A stretch of 64,000 bases of DNA, from positions 51,644-115,643 of the forward strand of contig JACEFZ010027051.1 of assembly GCA_014155875.1 (NCBI GenBank). Direction: 5' to 3'. The position numbers were made by a program, and so were the translations under genes. Source of the DNA: Cepaea nemoralis (Eukaryota; Mollusca; Gastropoda; Stylommatophora; Helicidae). The notes under the pieces were generated by a model. That model did no database searches. It was not told the DNA's origin and saw only the letters and a list, made by a program, of their open reading frames with translations. Below are positions 1 to 10,795 of this stretch, one piece after another (position 1 is the stretch's first letter; each line of letters starts with the position of its first letter).

Positions 1-1735
1 CAGTTTGGTTCAAGAGGCTTTGTCACACACCCGGTTCATGTTGATAGGCCATCCCACTACTTAGTGATGGGCAATCAGGCCGACATGGGACCAGCATAGA
101 GTTCTGATTCAGTATTTCCATTTCAGTGTAGGAACATACAATGCTGAGAGTCATTCATTGGTTTCATCTGGGACTATGTCCAGGATTGTTCTGCAGCGGT
201 ATGGAACTGAAGAATATTAATTCCAACACATAAACTGGGAGTCGCAAACAATCAGATGATTCTTTTTGTTGCATGCGTAGAGGCATTTACTCCGCTAGCT
301 TCTTTCATATGGTCTTCCTGATGGTGTTCAAGTCTGGGACCTGGAGTTGATCTGGCTTCTATCAGGGCTTTTCATATTTAGAACCTTGAGTTGAACTGGT
401 TTCTTTCATATGGTGTTTCATATTTAGAATCTTGAGTTGGACTGGTTTCTTTCATTTGGTGTTTCAGTGTCTTCCATATGGTGTTTCAGTGTCTCTTCCC
501 ATTTGGTGTTTTAGTGTCTTGAACCATATGTTGACTTTTACTGCCTATGAACTGACAGGTGTCAAAGGACGATTTAGTGTATGTGAAACTGGAAGTCGCA
601 GACAATCGGATGATTTCTTTTTGCTTAAGGTGTATATCCATTGACTCCTCTAGTTTCTTTGTCCACTCTGGCTGATGGTGAAGCAGGCGGAACCTTCCAA
701 AGATAATAAGGAACGCCGTCCTGTTGAATCCCGACATAAGTCAGAACTCATCAACTCAGTTGGTAAATCCACCGTGAATGACAAAGTCAGCTAATAATTG
801 TGGCAGTCAAATTTTTGGTTTAAGTCCAGACTGTAGGTATTAGGACATTTTTCATGATTCACTCCAACCGGTTGTTGACCCAGGATCCGGTTTTGTGATA
901 ACATCCAAACATCACCACCTGCTACTCTCTAGCGCTGGAAATGACAAAGAACACAACCCCCAGCATTAATATCATGTGTGGTGTGTTAACATTTTCACAA
1001 CACAAATATAACCAACCGAAGGGGAAGGAGATAGGAGAGTTTCTCCACTTTCTCTTGTCCCTCGTCGCTTGGTGTACAGTTATTTTAATTCTAGTTGTGA
1101 GTAAGGTATCTTCTCACTCTGTATTTGTTTTCTGATGTTGTTATTGGGACTTTTCTGATGGATCTGAGAGTTCCTAACCATCCAATCATCTTGATATCAC
1201 ACCTGTCCTACCATGACAAGAATCTCTGAGACAGGCCTTTTCCCCAGAACTGCTCGCTTTCTTTCATTAGGTGTAATCCGTATTAGGCCACAGGCCAATA
1301 ACCGTACCAGTCAACATTCTCCTTTTTCTTGTGTACTGACATACACAAGGCTTCTTATATCACCACCATGTCCCCACTGGTTAACATTAAAATGTATCTT
1401 CCAGCATTAAATGTAACAGTCACAAACAGAATATATATATTAGTTAGTTAGTCGCAGTTCCAACTTCACAGCAACGGGTTGTCCCCATTATGCTCCATTC
1501 CTGTGCCAGTGAATATCACACAAAACACTCCCCACTGCCCAATGTGAAAAGTGGAAAAGACAGGAGTCTTCGACAAACAACAGCCCGCACAGATACACTG
1601 TGCATAATGCCACCGCCAGAATGTCAACACAATAGTCCCCCACAAAACATCCAGCTCATTTCTGATGGAATCGGCAGTAATTTTCCCATCTGGATGTTTC
1701 CTAGATGTTCACCCACACAGTCCATGAAATACAGA

Positions 1736-1766
<31 letters not shown>

Positions 1767-2934
1767 CTAACAGAGAAAACACGAATCCTTCATGTAAACT
1801 TACCAATAATCATTATAATAATGATAATGCAGGGGCCATTCTTCGGGATATTTCATCCCATTCTTCAACCCCTAATACCAGACCAATTGATAGTCTTCTT
1901 CCCACCTGCGTCTAGCAGCATGAGTTTAGTGAACGCTGTGATATATCTCACCAGTTGCTAGCAGCATAAAAAGTATTCTGACTAGGGAATAACTTCTGCA
2001 GCATGGTAAGTATTCTGAATATTGTTGTCAATTTCTGAACATAAATTTTCGCCCATGCACCTACCACGATGATGCGATGCGGACTGAAGGCACGTCCTTC
2101 CAGAACATTCTAATATATATCATGCGTTTTCTTTCTTTCTTTCTTGAGATTATATTCATCCCACATGGCATTTCCCTAGCATATTTATGAAAGGATTACA
2201 TGCCCATCACACATATTGTGTGGTTACTAACTGTAAATAAGAAGATTGTACCAACATGGCACGATAGCTTAGATTACAGATTAGCAACAACAATTTCTCC
2301 AACATGAACTGGTCCATAAGATGCGATAACAATATTATTCTTCAGCATGGAGAGAAAGTTCTTGAAATGTCCTTCTAGTGAACACTACAGCACATTTAAT
2401 ATTTTCAGACTTATAGTCATTGATAGTCATATAGTTTCACAATGCATAGAAGTTAAACTTAGGAATTTGAAACTGGAAGCATAGGAAAATTGACAGCGAG
2501 GCAATGTGGTAGCTGAGTAGAAAACAATCATTCAGGCTATCGTTCACATGAATTGTTGACTTATCAAATTCTAACAATTCTTATCTACACAGTGATATAT
2601 GTACCTTATCAAAAGACATGATTACACATTCATAATGCATATTCAACATACCTAGGCTGCAGAGATTGATGTTTTAGGGCTAAAATTGCCATCCCCCGTG
2701 CGGGGAGGCTGACGTGTTCTTCCTTTCTTCTCTGACTGAATGGCTACTAATCGCTTTGTTCAATCTAGCGCCCGTCTTGGCCAGGTACTTGACCAATCTC
2801 TGTGCATGGATTTTAAACTAGGACCACATAAATTTTGACGTTACACAGGTCAAGTTAGCCCCATTTTTCTCAGTCCAAATTATGGTACATAACGAGTCAA
2901 TATTAGGGATATCTAGAGACATTTTAAAAATACT
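1..2934. other. Non-coding stretch, no gene recognised
   Basis: I see no convincing coding segment here. The short open frames lack codon structure or family motifs. Two imperfect direct repeats of about 80 bp (near 235-315 and 585-665, both containing a GTCGCA.ACAATC.GATGATT core) and a set of short CATATGGTGTTTC-type repeats at 400-530 are the only structure. Upstream exons of the GCNT gene that ends at 8763 would be expected on this strand, but none could be identified. Confidence 0.6.
1736..1763. repeat. (TA)n microsatellite
   Basis: Uninterrupted TA dinucleotide run in non-coding DNA. Confidence 0.95.
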
Positions 2935-4062
2935 ACACAACCAACCAACCAAATAACCAGTTAATCAATCAACCAACAGACCAATAAACTAACCACAGAG
3001 ATACTAACCAAATAACCAGTCAATCAACCAACCAAATAACCATTCAACCAACCACTAAACCAACCAAATAATCAGTCAAACAACGAAACAACCAACCAAA
3101 TAACGAGTCAATCAACCAACCAATCAACCAACCACATAACCAGTTAATGAGTCAATTAACCAATCAATCAACCAACCAAGCAAGCTACCAACCAAATAAC
3201 CAGTCAATCAACCAAACAACCAACCAACCAAGCTACCAACCAAATAACCAACAAAACAAATAAACAGTCAATCAATCAACCACTTAACCAAATGTACAGT
3301 CAACCAAATCAGCCACCAAATAACCAGTCAACCAACAAACTAATCAAATAACCAGTCAATCAACCAGCCAACCAAATAACCAGTCATTCAACCAGTCAAT
3401 CAACCAACCAGCCAACCACCAAATAACCAGTCAGTCAACAAACTAACCAAATAACCAGTCAACCAACCAACCAACCAAATAACTAATCAATTAATTAAGA
3501 AACCAAGCAATCAGTTAATCAGTCAACCAACCAACCAGTTAAACAGTAAACCAACCAACCAACCAACTAATTGACCAATCAATGAACCAGCCAACCAACC
3601 AAATAACCATTCAATAAATTAACCAAACAACCAACCAACCAAGCTACCAACCAAATAGCCAACAAAACAAATAAACAGTCAATCAATCAACCACTTAACC
3701 AAATGTACAGTCAACCAAACCAGCCACCAAATAACCAGTCAACCAACAAACTAATCAAATAACCAGTCAATCACCAGCCAACCAAATAACCAGTCATTCA
3801 ACCAGTCAATCAACCAACCAGCCAACCACCAAATAACCAGTCAGTCAACAAACTAACCAAATAACCAGTCAACCAACCAACCAACCAAATAACTAATCAA
3901 TTAATTAAGAAACCAAGCAATCAGTTAATCAGTCAACCAACCAACCAGTTAAACAGTAAACCAACCAACCAACCAACTAATTGACCAATCAATCAGCCAG
4001 GCAACCAACCAAATAACCATTCAATAAATTAACCAAACAACCAACCAACCGCCCACCCAATA
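2935..4062. repeat. AACC-rich degenerate satellite with internal 0.42 kb tandem duplication
   Basis: The stretch is built almost entirely from CCAA/CCAACCAAATAACCAGTCAAT-type words and has very few G residues. A higher-order unit of about 419 bp is present twice in tandem, roughly 3219-3637 and 3638-4052. The two units share long stretches, including the distinctive AAATGTACAGTCAACC and AGAAACCAAGCAATCAG words, with few differences. It lies directly upstream of the 3' splice site at 4139. Confidence 0.85.
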
Positions 4063-4139
4063 CTCCCTATTTCAGTATCTAGAACATGAGCACAAAGAAC
4101 CCCATGTAATGATAATCAACTCCCCTATATCATCTACAG

Positions 4140-4253
4140 GTGAGCCGGAAACAGATGAGGAGAGAAAACCATTCCTGACGAGGTTCAAGAACTGGGGCCA
4201 CCTACCGTGTGCTAGCGGTAACTACGTTCGTGCAATCTGCATTCTGTCATTAG
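4140..4253 (+). CDS. GCNT-family glycosyltransferase, penultimate exon
   Basis: Internal exon of a beta-1,6-N-acetylglucosaminyltransferase (GCNT/C2GnT, CAZy GT14), a Golgi type II membrane enzyme that adds branching GlcNAc to glycans. It is preceded by an acceptor (CATCTACAG) and followed by a donor (TTAG/GTACGTT), both phase 1. The frame reads ...RFKNWGHLPCASG, then YVRAICILSLG, which resembles the stretch just before the conserved C-terminal GDL of this family. Splicing to 8576 rebuilds GDLP exactly, which supports both junctions. Upstream exons carrying the catalytic domain were not found, so they lie outside the window or are lost. The 4.3 kb intron is repeat-filled. Confidence 0.75.
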
Positions 4254-4333
4254 GTACGTTATCACATTTGGCATATTTTCCATTTCCTATATTCGAATGG
4301 CACCAATACTAAAGAACAAAGACGTATCGGTAG

Positions 4334-4336
<3 letters not shown>

Positions 4337-4405
<69 letters not shown>

Positions 4406-4430
4406 CTCATCTCTCTCTCTCCTCTCTCTC
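4337..4430. repeat. (CT)n microsatellite
   Basis: Long CT run with minor interruptions, starting 83 bp inside the GCNT intron. Confidence 0.95.
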
Positions 4431-4566
4431 ACAAACACACTCACACTCACTCAAAAACACACACACACACCACAGACACACACATACACTAACACATTCA
4501 CACACACGCACGCACGCACACAAACACACAAACACACACACACACCCACACACACACACACACATG
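4431..4566. repeat. (CA)n-rich microsatellite
   Basis: Impure CA run adjoining the CT run, giving a compound CT/CA tract. Confidence 0.9.
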
Positions 4567-4599
4567 CACAACTCTCTACAGTACAATCTTTATATCAAC

Positions 4600-5060
4600 T
4601 CTATGCTACAAATGCCAAACCTGGACAATGAGAGAAAAAGAGAAAAGAAAAATTACAACAACGGAAATGAGATTCCTGAGTAAATTACTCAACGTATCAA
4701 GAAGAGGGAAAATCAGAAATGGTGAAATCAGGACTAAAGTGGGGTTAATAGCTGCGCTATATTTCATTAGAAAACAGCAAGTGAAATGGTTCGGCTACAT
4801 AGCTATGCTACCAACTGGCAGTATACCACAACAAGCAATGATGTACAGACCAGAGGGAAACAGAAGTAGAGGTCGACCATGTCAACAATAGACAGAGGGA
4901 ATAGCAGAGTCCAGGGGCGTCTCGATATATGAAGCCCATAAACGGGCACTCTCCCGCTGTTTGTGCTTCACATCGACACCACAAGGTACAAGAGCAACAA
5001 GATGAGATGACATGAGATAAGATGAGATGAGACAACACGATATGAGATGAGATTAGGTGA
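4600..5060 (+). mobile_element. LINE-G: 3' end of a non-LTR retrotransposon
   Basis: The frame reads MRFLSKLLNVSRRGKIRNGEIR, then QVKWFGYIAMLP, PQQAMMYRPEGN and RGRPCQQ. This is the usual C-terminal tail after the RT domain of EN-RT LINEs. After one in-frame stop the homology continues as TEGIAESRGVSIYEAHKRALSRCLCF. The 3' end runs into (GATGA)n, a short tandem tail of the sort RTE-like elements use. The antisense copy at 22557-22835 shares the same coding tail and 3' UTR. The copy is 5'-truncated and decayed. Confidence 0.7.
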
Positions 5061-5067
5061 ATAAAGT

Positions 5068-5190
5068 AACAAGCGAACGAACTTTATTTCCAAAGAGTTA
5101 AGAAATGGGCACGCAGGCCCGTCTAACATTCTACCCTTCTATCACCATATTTTGTACATTAATTCATTCATACATAATTTATGAGGCTAA
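5068..5190 (-). repeat. R1 repeat, partial copy 1
   Basis: Antisense copy of an interspersed repeat recognised by GAACTTTATTTCCAA, then GGCACGCAGGCCCGTCT. The other copies are at 5474-5600, 23776-23960 and 56726-56925. On the sense strand it ends AATAAAGT followed by a short tandem tail, so it behaves like the 3' terminus of a retroposon. I cannot assign it to a named family. Confidence 0.65.
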
Positions 5191-5350
5191 CCGAGAACAA
5201 CAATTTCAATATAAAAACTATGTAGCTTATATTATTAAAGCAAATGAATAATGCAACAATCAATATTACATGACTCACTAATATTAATTATTGATGAGGC
5301 ATTTGTTATTAGCCATGGGGAAAATACTGTTCTACCAATAGGGGATCTGG

Positions 5351-5453
<103 letters not shown>

Positions 5454-5473
5454 GGTTTATTATTAACATTGAG

Positions 5474-5690
5474 GTGAACGAACGAACGAACAGACTTTAT
5501 TTTCAAATGGTAAAAAATTGGGCACGCAGGCCCGTCTTACATTCGGCCCTTCCAATCACTCATCTTTCTTTCATCAACAGTGCATAGGAAAAAACATTAT
5601 CACATGTAAGATGAGATGAGATGAGTTGAGATGAGATGAGATGATATGGGATGAGATGAGATGACGCGAGACGAGATGAGATGAAGTGAA
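5474..5690 (-). repeat. R1 repeat copy 2 plus (GATGA)n
   Basis: Begins with GAACGAACGAACAGACTTTATTTT and continues through the R1 core (GGCACGCAGGCCCGTCTTAC, CGGCCCTTCCAATCACTCAT). At about 5605 it passes into an impure GATGA tract like the one that ends LINE-G at 4990-5060. Two R1 copies flanked by the same pentanucleotide tract suggest R1 insertion into, or amplification with, the LINE-G tail. Confidence 0.65.
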
Positions 5691-5825
5691 TGACACGACA
5701 GAATTACTAATGCCGAAAACCAAACAAAATCCCGTAAATCAAGAGGTCCGGAAAAGCCATGTGGATGGATAAACATCTAAATGGCGTGGCCATATGGTAT
5801 TATGAACGCAAACTTCCATGGTAAA

Positions 5826-6175
5826 TTTATTATCATCATCATCATCTTCCACGTCTGCTGTCAAGCGTCGCGGGGAGGAATAATTGGGGCACCAGCGCCC
5901 GATAATTGGCACTGGATAGTGTCATTCCGTGTGATTGTACCATGTCTTTGATGTCGTCAATCCATTTTCTTCTCGGGCGTTCTCTTGCTCTCGTAGGAAA
6001 TCTTCTTTGATGTGAAGCCAGTACTGGTAGTCGCTGGTGTTGCATTCTAACGAGATGGCCAAACCATTTGATTTCCCGTCTTTCAATATATCTGGCACAA
6101 GGTAAATCATAAACAGGCAAAATGCCGAGGCTGATTGCGATGCATCGTAAAGGACGCACAACTAACTAATTTTTT
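5826..6175 (-). mobile_element. LINE-H: C-terminal tail of a non-LTR retrotransposon
   Basis: The minus-strand frame carries the post-RT tail motif IKWFGHLVRM, then RPRRKWIDDI, and ends SSANYRALVPQLFLPATLDS near 5842. The 3' end has an ATC/GAT trinucleotide tail at 5828-5846. It differs in sequence from the LINE-B, C and G tails. It abuts the LINE-C remnant at 6180, so it is either a truncated insertion or part of a rearranged element. Confidence 0.6.
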
Positions 6176-6179
6176 GCTT

Positions 6180-6840
6180 ACAATAGTTTTTGTTCTTTTC
6201 TTTATCCAAGATATTCTTAGAACTCATTTATAACATTTATTTTCAACCGCATTTATGCGCTGTTCAGCTTGTTTAGTAAGTGTCCAGGTCTCACAGGCGT
6301 ATCTTGCAATGGGAAAGATACATGCTCTTAAAAATCTAAGTTTTTTAGTTCTATCTGTCCCACTTTACAGTTCATTCAGTTGTTTTAGTCTTTGAAGAGC
6401 AATACATATTCGTCTTTCAATTTCTTTCATTGTATCACCATTGTATCTAATCAGTGACCCAAGATATTCCACCACTTTAAATGTTTCCTCATTAACATAT
6501 ATTTCTTTCTCCAAAGTAGTGGATCTGTATGCATTATCTTTGTTTTTGCTATGTTAAGATATAAGTTGTGATATTTATTATTCAGTTGGGTTGAGGCTAT
6601 TAGGTTTTCTATACCATTCTGTGTTGTGGATAGCAATACTGTATCATCAGCATATCGAATCTCTGGTATGTCATAACCGCCAATATTTAGGGCATCATAT
6701 AGCTCCCTGTTTATATCATCTCTGACATTTCTCATTATATTTTAAGGGTACAGGTTAAACAAATAGGGGGACAGCACACAGCCCTGACGGACTCCTTGCT
6801 TGATGTCAAACCAATCTGATGTCTCGCCATCTATTCATCT
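6180..6840 (-). mobile_element. LINE-C: reverse-transcriptase segment
   Basis: Read on the minus strand this gives QGVRQGCVLSPYLFNLYP, one stop, then IRYADDTVLLSTTQNG, the catalytic palm motif of a LINE reverse transcriptase. It continues through LNIAKTKIMHT, EYLGSLI and ACETWTLTK. The frame is broken several times, so it is a pseudogene copy. Its endonuclease part is probably the segment at 7190-7790. The 350 bp between them is a minisatellite. The same family occurs at 26478-26584 and 41451-42131. Confidence 0.75.
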
Positions 6841-7189
6841 AATGATGATAAGAAACTATTAATTAATGCCTGATTTTTCACTTGATTATGCTATTCATTA
6901 GGCATGTTTGACTAATACATGTTTTAAATTGATGATAATGATAAGAGATTGTTGATTAACACGTATTTCACTTGATGATGAAATAAGAAACTATCGGTTA
7001 ATTTATTTTTTTTGTCTTGATCATGATCATGTTAAGAAATTGTTGATAAATATGTATTTCACTTTGACGATTAGGATAATAAACTATTGATTACTACAAT
7101 TGTTTCACTTGATTATGATGAAGATAAGAAATTGGCCATTTAAACATGTTTCTCCCTTCATTATGACAATGATAAGAAATTATTCATGA
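6841..7189. repeat. 48 bp-type minisatellite, left block
   Basis: Diverged units of TTGATTATGA..ATGATAAGAAATT.TTGATTAACACATGTTTCAC type. It is the same family as the block at 7864-8540 but more degenerate. The LINE-C endonuclease piece separates the two blocks. Confidence 0.75.
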
Positions 7190-7790
7190 ACACATTGACA
7201 GAAGTCACACCATTCACATTTTCGTTGCCTACTTTGGCATTACAATCACCGAGTATGACAATCATTTCACATTTGTTTTTACACTGGTGCACGGCCATGC
7301 TAATTAGTTATAAAATATATCTATATCTTCATCTTCACATTCTGCCGTTGAAGCATATACTTGTATTATGTTAATATCCAGAGATTTGCCATGGAGTTTC
7401 ACTAATAATACTCTACCCGAGAATGTCCAAAATCCGTTAACTGACTTAGCGAACACTTGATAAAAAAATATGCCAACTCCCTTTTGTAGTCATTCTATAA
7501 TTATCTCAATATTGTTCCCCCGCTCCTGGCCATCGCATTTCACTAATCCCTAATATATTTATCTTCAGTCTTTCCATCTTTTTCTTGATATTATCTAATT
7601 TTCCTATCTGGCTTAGAGTTCTGACATTCCATGTACCAACGTTAAGAGTATGTGTAACATTTACTTTGCAGACAGTTGCAGATGACGATCGGGCATCCCT
7701 ATCGGATGAAGAGACTCCACTGGAATCCCCATTAACGTCGTTATCTTGATCAATACTATTTCGAAGCATAATTATCTTGGGAAAATATAG
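7190..7790 (-). mobile_element. LINE-C: N-terminal endonuclease segment
   Basis: The minus-strand frame reads LNVGTWNVRTLSQIGKLDNI, then INILGISEMRWPG, the start of an apurinic/apyrimidinic-type LINE endonuclease (first catalytic Asn and the SEMRW stretch). After breaks it continues with a SGRVLLVKLHGKSLDINIIQ-like strand. The initiating Met lies near 7769. It is the 5' half of an EN-RT element of RTE-like appearance. Confidence 0.75.
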
Positions 7791-7863
7791 CGGTGGTTTC
7801 TCCTTGCCTTCCTCCTGTTTGTGTATGGTTTACTCCACTAACCTTTGTGTAAAGAGACAGACC

Positions 7864-8540
7864 CTGTTATGAAAAGGATAAGAAAGTGTCCATTAACATA
7901 TGGTATCCCCTTGATTATGGCAATGATAAGAATTGTCCATTAACACACGTTTTTCCTTTGATTATGACAATGATAAGAAATTGTCCTTTAAAACATGTTT
8001 CCTCCTTGATTAAGACAATGATAAGAAATTGTCCATTAACTCATATTTCCCCCTTGATAATGATGATGATAAGAAATTGTCCATTAATACACGTTTTCAC
8101 TTGGTTATGGAAATGATAAGAAATTGTCCATTAACTCATGTTTCTCCCTTGATTATGACAATGATAAAAAATTCTCCATTAACACATGTTTCCCCCTTGA
8201 TTATGACAATGATAAGAAATTGTCATTAACACACATTTCCTCCTTGATTATGACAATAATAAGACATTTTCCATTAACACGTTTCCCCCTTGATTTTGAA
8301 AATGATAAGAAACTGTCCATTAACTCATGTTGCTCAATTTAATATAAAAATGATAAGAAATTGTCCATTAACACATGTTTTCCCCTTGATTATGACAACG
8401 ATAAGAAATTGTCCAATAACACACATTTCCTCCTTGAATATGAAAATTATAAGACATTTTCCATTAACACATGTTTCCCCATTGATGATGAAAATGACAA
8501 GGAATTGTCAGTTAACTCATGTTTTTTTCACATGTTGTTT
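7864..8540. repeat. 48 bp minisatellite, about 14 units
   Basis: Tandem units of about 48 bp, consensus TTGATTATGACAATGATAAG, then AAATTGTCCATTAACACATG and TTTCCCCC. Because 48 is a multiple of three and stops are rare, several frames stay open across it (repeating 16-residue words such as CFPLDYDNDKKLSIN). I regard these as a by-product of the period, not genes. The array ends 35 bp before the acceptor of the last GCNT exon. Confidence 0.9.
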
Positions 8541-8575
8541 ACCTGTTAACATCTCTCTTTCTCTTTCCTCTCCAG

Positions 8576-8763
8576 GTGACTTACCTCAGCTAGGCCAAGC
8601 CAAACATTACTTCGCCAACAAATTTTACCTGTTGGAGGATCGGGTCGTGATTGGATGCCTGGAGGAAAAGATTTTTAACGATACAAGGGATGAATATTTG
8701 GGCTTGAAAAAGTTCGATGTCTCTTATTATGCCAATTTGGATTTTGTAAAAAATAAAGTATAG
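8576..8763 (+). CDS. GCNT-family glycosyltransferase, terminal exon
   Basis: The last exon starts after the polypyrimidine acceptor TTTCTCTTTCCTCTCCAG and joins the phase-1 donor at 4253 to give GDLPQLGQAKHYFANKF. The GDL...FANKF signature is the conserved C-terminus of core-2/I-branching beta-1,6-GlcNAc transferases. It is followed by an acidic/hydrophobic tail with CLEEKIF and a TAG stop. An AATAAA hexamer lies just before the stop (8752-8757), so the 3' UTR could be very short. The exon is intact and free of frameshifts, unlike everything around it, which suggests a functional host gene. The exact specificity (core 2 or I-branching) cannot be told. Confidence 0.8.
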
Positions 8764-8824
8764 TTTTAAACCACACATTGAGTAAAAATATGCAAATGAA
8801 GGAGTTAATGCAATATCTAGGATA

Positions 8825-8936
8825 TAAACGTTAAAAGAAACAGAAACAATTAAAGAAACAGAAACGTTTAAAGAAACAGCAATGGTTTAAAGAAACAGCA
8901 AGGGTTTAGAGAAACAGCAAAGGTTTAAAAGGCACG
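8825..8936. repeat. Short AAAGAAACAG tandem repeat downstream of GCNT
   Basis: About five units of 20-25 bp built on TTTAAAGAAACAGCAA. It is located 60 bp after the GCNT stop, so it may be transcribed in a 3' UTR. Confidence 0.8.
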
Positions 8937-8939
8937 AGG

Positions 8940-9170
8940 ATCGACTTCATTGCACCAAGTTTTATCCCATGTGACTCGTTATCTTTCCACAGAGCTGCTT
9001 GCCGAAAGCGTCGCGCAAAGCACGAACTCCGTAGTTCCAGCGACGACCCTCATGAGTCTCCGAGAAAATTGCACTCGTCAGCAGAAAGTCGTAGTCAGGT
9101 ATTGAACCCACAACATTCGGAGAGCGAGGCGGGCAGCTTAACATCTTGGCCACGTAGACTCCTAACAGCC
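8940..9170 (-). mobile_element. tRNA-derived SINE (minus)
   Basis: On the minus strand a tRNA-like head is visible: an A-box-like TGGCCAAGATGTTAAG at about 9136-9152 and a B-box-like GTGGGTTCAATACC at about 9098-9110, spaced as in pol III promoters. The body extends toward 8940. It has no tRNA cloverleaf or CCA end, so it is a retroposon and not a tRNA gene. Confidence 0.6.
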
Positions 9171-9199
9171 AGAGCAGATGGGTAGAAGTAATACTTATG

Positions 9200-9486
9200 T
9201 GGAAAGCTGCGGTGGTCTAGTAGCTAGACGCGTGGCCGTCGACCGGATGGTCACGGGTTTGAACCAACATCGCGCAGAAAAGGGGCGGAGGGAGCATTTC
9301 TACAACTGACCTGGGTTGCCAGTTTAAATTTGGTGCTAGTAAATGTTGTCTGAAGTGAAGACGGCCGTGGGAAGACTGACCACCCACCCCTGGAGTCCCG
9401 GTTGACCTGTAAAAAATGGGTTGAGCACCGCATGCCCAATGCATGGTCAAGCGTGTTAATGGGTCATGGTAATTTTTTTTGCCATA
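9200..9486 (+). mobile_element. tRNA-derived SINE (plus)
   Basis: The A-box-like GGTGGTCTAGTAGCTAGACG at 9211 and B-box GGGTTTGAACC at 9254-9264 are 33 bp apart. The body follows and ends near GGTTGACCTGTAAAAAATGGG. It is a second SINE head, in opposite orientation to its neighbours on both sides. Confidence 0.6.
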
Positions 9487-9740
9487 TCCTATTTACAGGA
9501 CATTGCAGTCAACACCAGCATTTTTCAGCTGCTGTTGATGTCTTTGAAAGTTTTTACGTTCAGTAGTTTGCCATTGCTTTCTGAATGACCGGCTCACATA
9601 TCTTCCGTAAGAAACCAACGCGACGCGATGCGCTGCCGAATCTCGCGCAGCTGTATTTCGTACGTGAGTATACGGGATTACGAACAACATCCTTAACTTC
9701 TTCGCCAGGGAGACCGGCCATGGTAATTTACTATTACGCA
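9487..9740 (-). mobile_element. tRNA-derived SINE (minus) with conserved 3' body
   Basis: On the minus strand the element has an A-box-like CCTGGCGAAGAAGTTAAGG near 9700-9718 and then the body GAGCCGGTCATTCAGAAAGC, AATGGCAAACTACTGA, TGCTGGTGTTGAC and TGTCCTGTAAAT. The same body occurs at 43980-44100 (plus), 25945-26150 (minus) and, tandemly repeated, in the Polinton arms. A shared body with different heads is typical of SINE superfamilies with a conserved central domain. Confidence 0.7.
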
Positions 9741-9744
9741 TTTC

Positions 9745-10240
9745 GTCATTATGGCTAGGGCAGCCTTTTGCTAGATGGAAAATATACTGATCCCCCCAAA
9801 AATGATGTCAATTGCAATGATAAAAAGAGTGTTGAAGTGCTACAACGATCCTGTATTTTTGTATGGATGCGAAGCGTGGACAATGAGCAACCAAGCTGAA
9901 TAACATCTGGAATAACATCTGAAGGCTGTGGAAATGTGGTTTCTGAGGAAAATGCAAAGAATACCATGGACAGACAGAAAAACCAATGACCAAGTCCTAC
10001 AAGAAATAAATGAAAATCTTAAACTGAGTAGAGAATTAGGTGCAGACTTTCACACTTTTTTTGGACACGGTTTGAGAAGGAAACAATTGGAGAATTTGGT
10101 GACAACTAGCAAGATTGAGTGGTAGAGACAAATGGATGACTTGACCACGTGATGTGGTCGAGACAATAACTCAGAACTGATCTACGACTCTGGTGATAGT
10201 GTGAGATGACAAAACATGACCGTCAACGTTTATCGGCATG
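9745..10240 (+). mobile_element. LINE-B: decayed 3' fragment
   Basis: The degraded frame reads FLYGCEAWTMSNQAE, then MWFLRKMQRIPWTDRKTNDQ, FFGHGLRR and QLENLVTT, ending in a VYRHGT-like terminus near 10243. These match the end of LINE-B at 21570-21983. There are stops and a short internal duplication (AATAACATCTG twice near 9900). The 3' end passes into GATGATAATAATGA. Confidence 0.8.
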
Positions 10241-10249
10241 GCACACGAC

Positions 10250-10500
10250 GATGATAATAATGAAGTAAGTAATAATGTCACAGCGAGTCGCTCTTTATAT
10301 AATGCCTCAACACTTGGTTTACTGGTACGTATTCTGTCATAAATGGAGTAAGTGGTAATCTCATAGTGAGTTGCTCTGTACAGCATGCTCCAACTCTGGG
10401 TTTTCTTGGTGCCACAATATTACAGTGGCTAGCACTCGTACCTGTTGACCTGGTGGTTATCTGTTCGGATCCCCACCGATTGATTCCCATTCAGAAATCA
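10250..10500 (+). mobile_element. Possible SINE with duplicated segment
   Basis: A tRNA-like head on the plus strand is suggested by CAGTGGCTAGCACTCGTACC (A box) and TGTTCGGATCCCC (B box) at 10421-10478. Upstream, two diverged direct repeats of about 55 bp (10266-10320 and 10348-10402) share GTAAT.TCA.AG.GAGT.GCTCT. This is a weak assignment. Confidence 0.35.
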
Positions 10501-10559
10501 TTAGTCAAACCGACTGTCTGGTACTAAATACGTTTTGTAAGGTCAAAGGTAACAGCATG

Positions 10560-10795
10560 ATATTTTACTTGCACATAGCGGTTTCCAGAGGAGGCATTGG
10601 AGAACATCGTGACAATCGGAAAGATCAGCGGGAAAAGAGGCATAGGTAGATCATGAGAAATGGATGCTGAATGGACTGAGACGGTGGTATGGAGGAATAT
10701 CAATAGCATTGTTGATACAGAACACCAAAGACCGAGAGCTGTGGAGATACATGAACGCCTAAGCCAGTTGGCAGGGCACTTGATGATGATGATAA
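10560..10795 (+). mobile_element. LINE 3' fragment related to LINE-B
   Basis: The frames read LENIVTIGKISGKRG, then RPRAVEIHERLSQLAGH-like words. This corresponds to the same tail region as LINE-B (LENLVTTGKIEGNR...GDRVRW) but from a different subfamily. It ends in GATGATGATGATAATA, a short tandem tail. There is no open frame of useful length. Confidence 0.55.

Noticed and set aside
1490..1915. 141-codon frame containing a YIYIYI run
   Set aside because: It crosses a (TA)n run and has no domain; composition is unlike coding DNA.
4297..4683. Leu/Ser- and His/Thr-rich frame
   Set aside because: Encoded by the CT and CA microsatellites inside the GCNT intron.
7886..8549. Overlapping frames with repeating 16-residue words such as PLDYDNDKKLSIN
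   Set aside because: They result from a 48 bp tandem repeat without stops, and all three frames behave alike.
9090..9170. True tRNA gene
   Set aside because: Only A- and B-box-like words are present. No complete cloverleaf can be drawn and the sequence continues into a SINE body.
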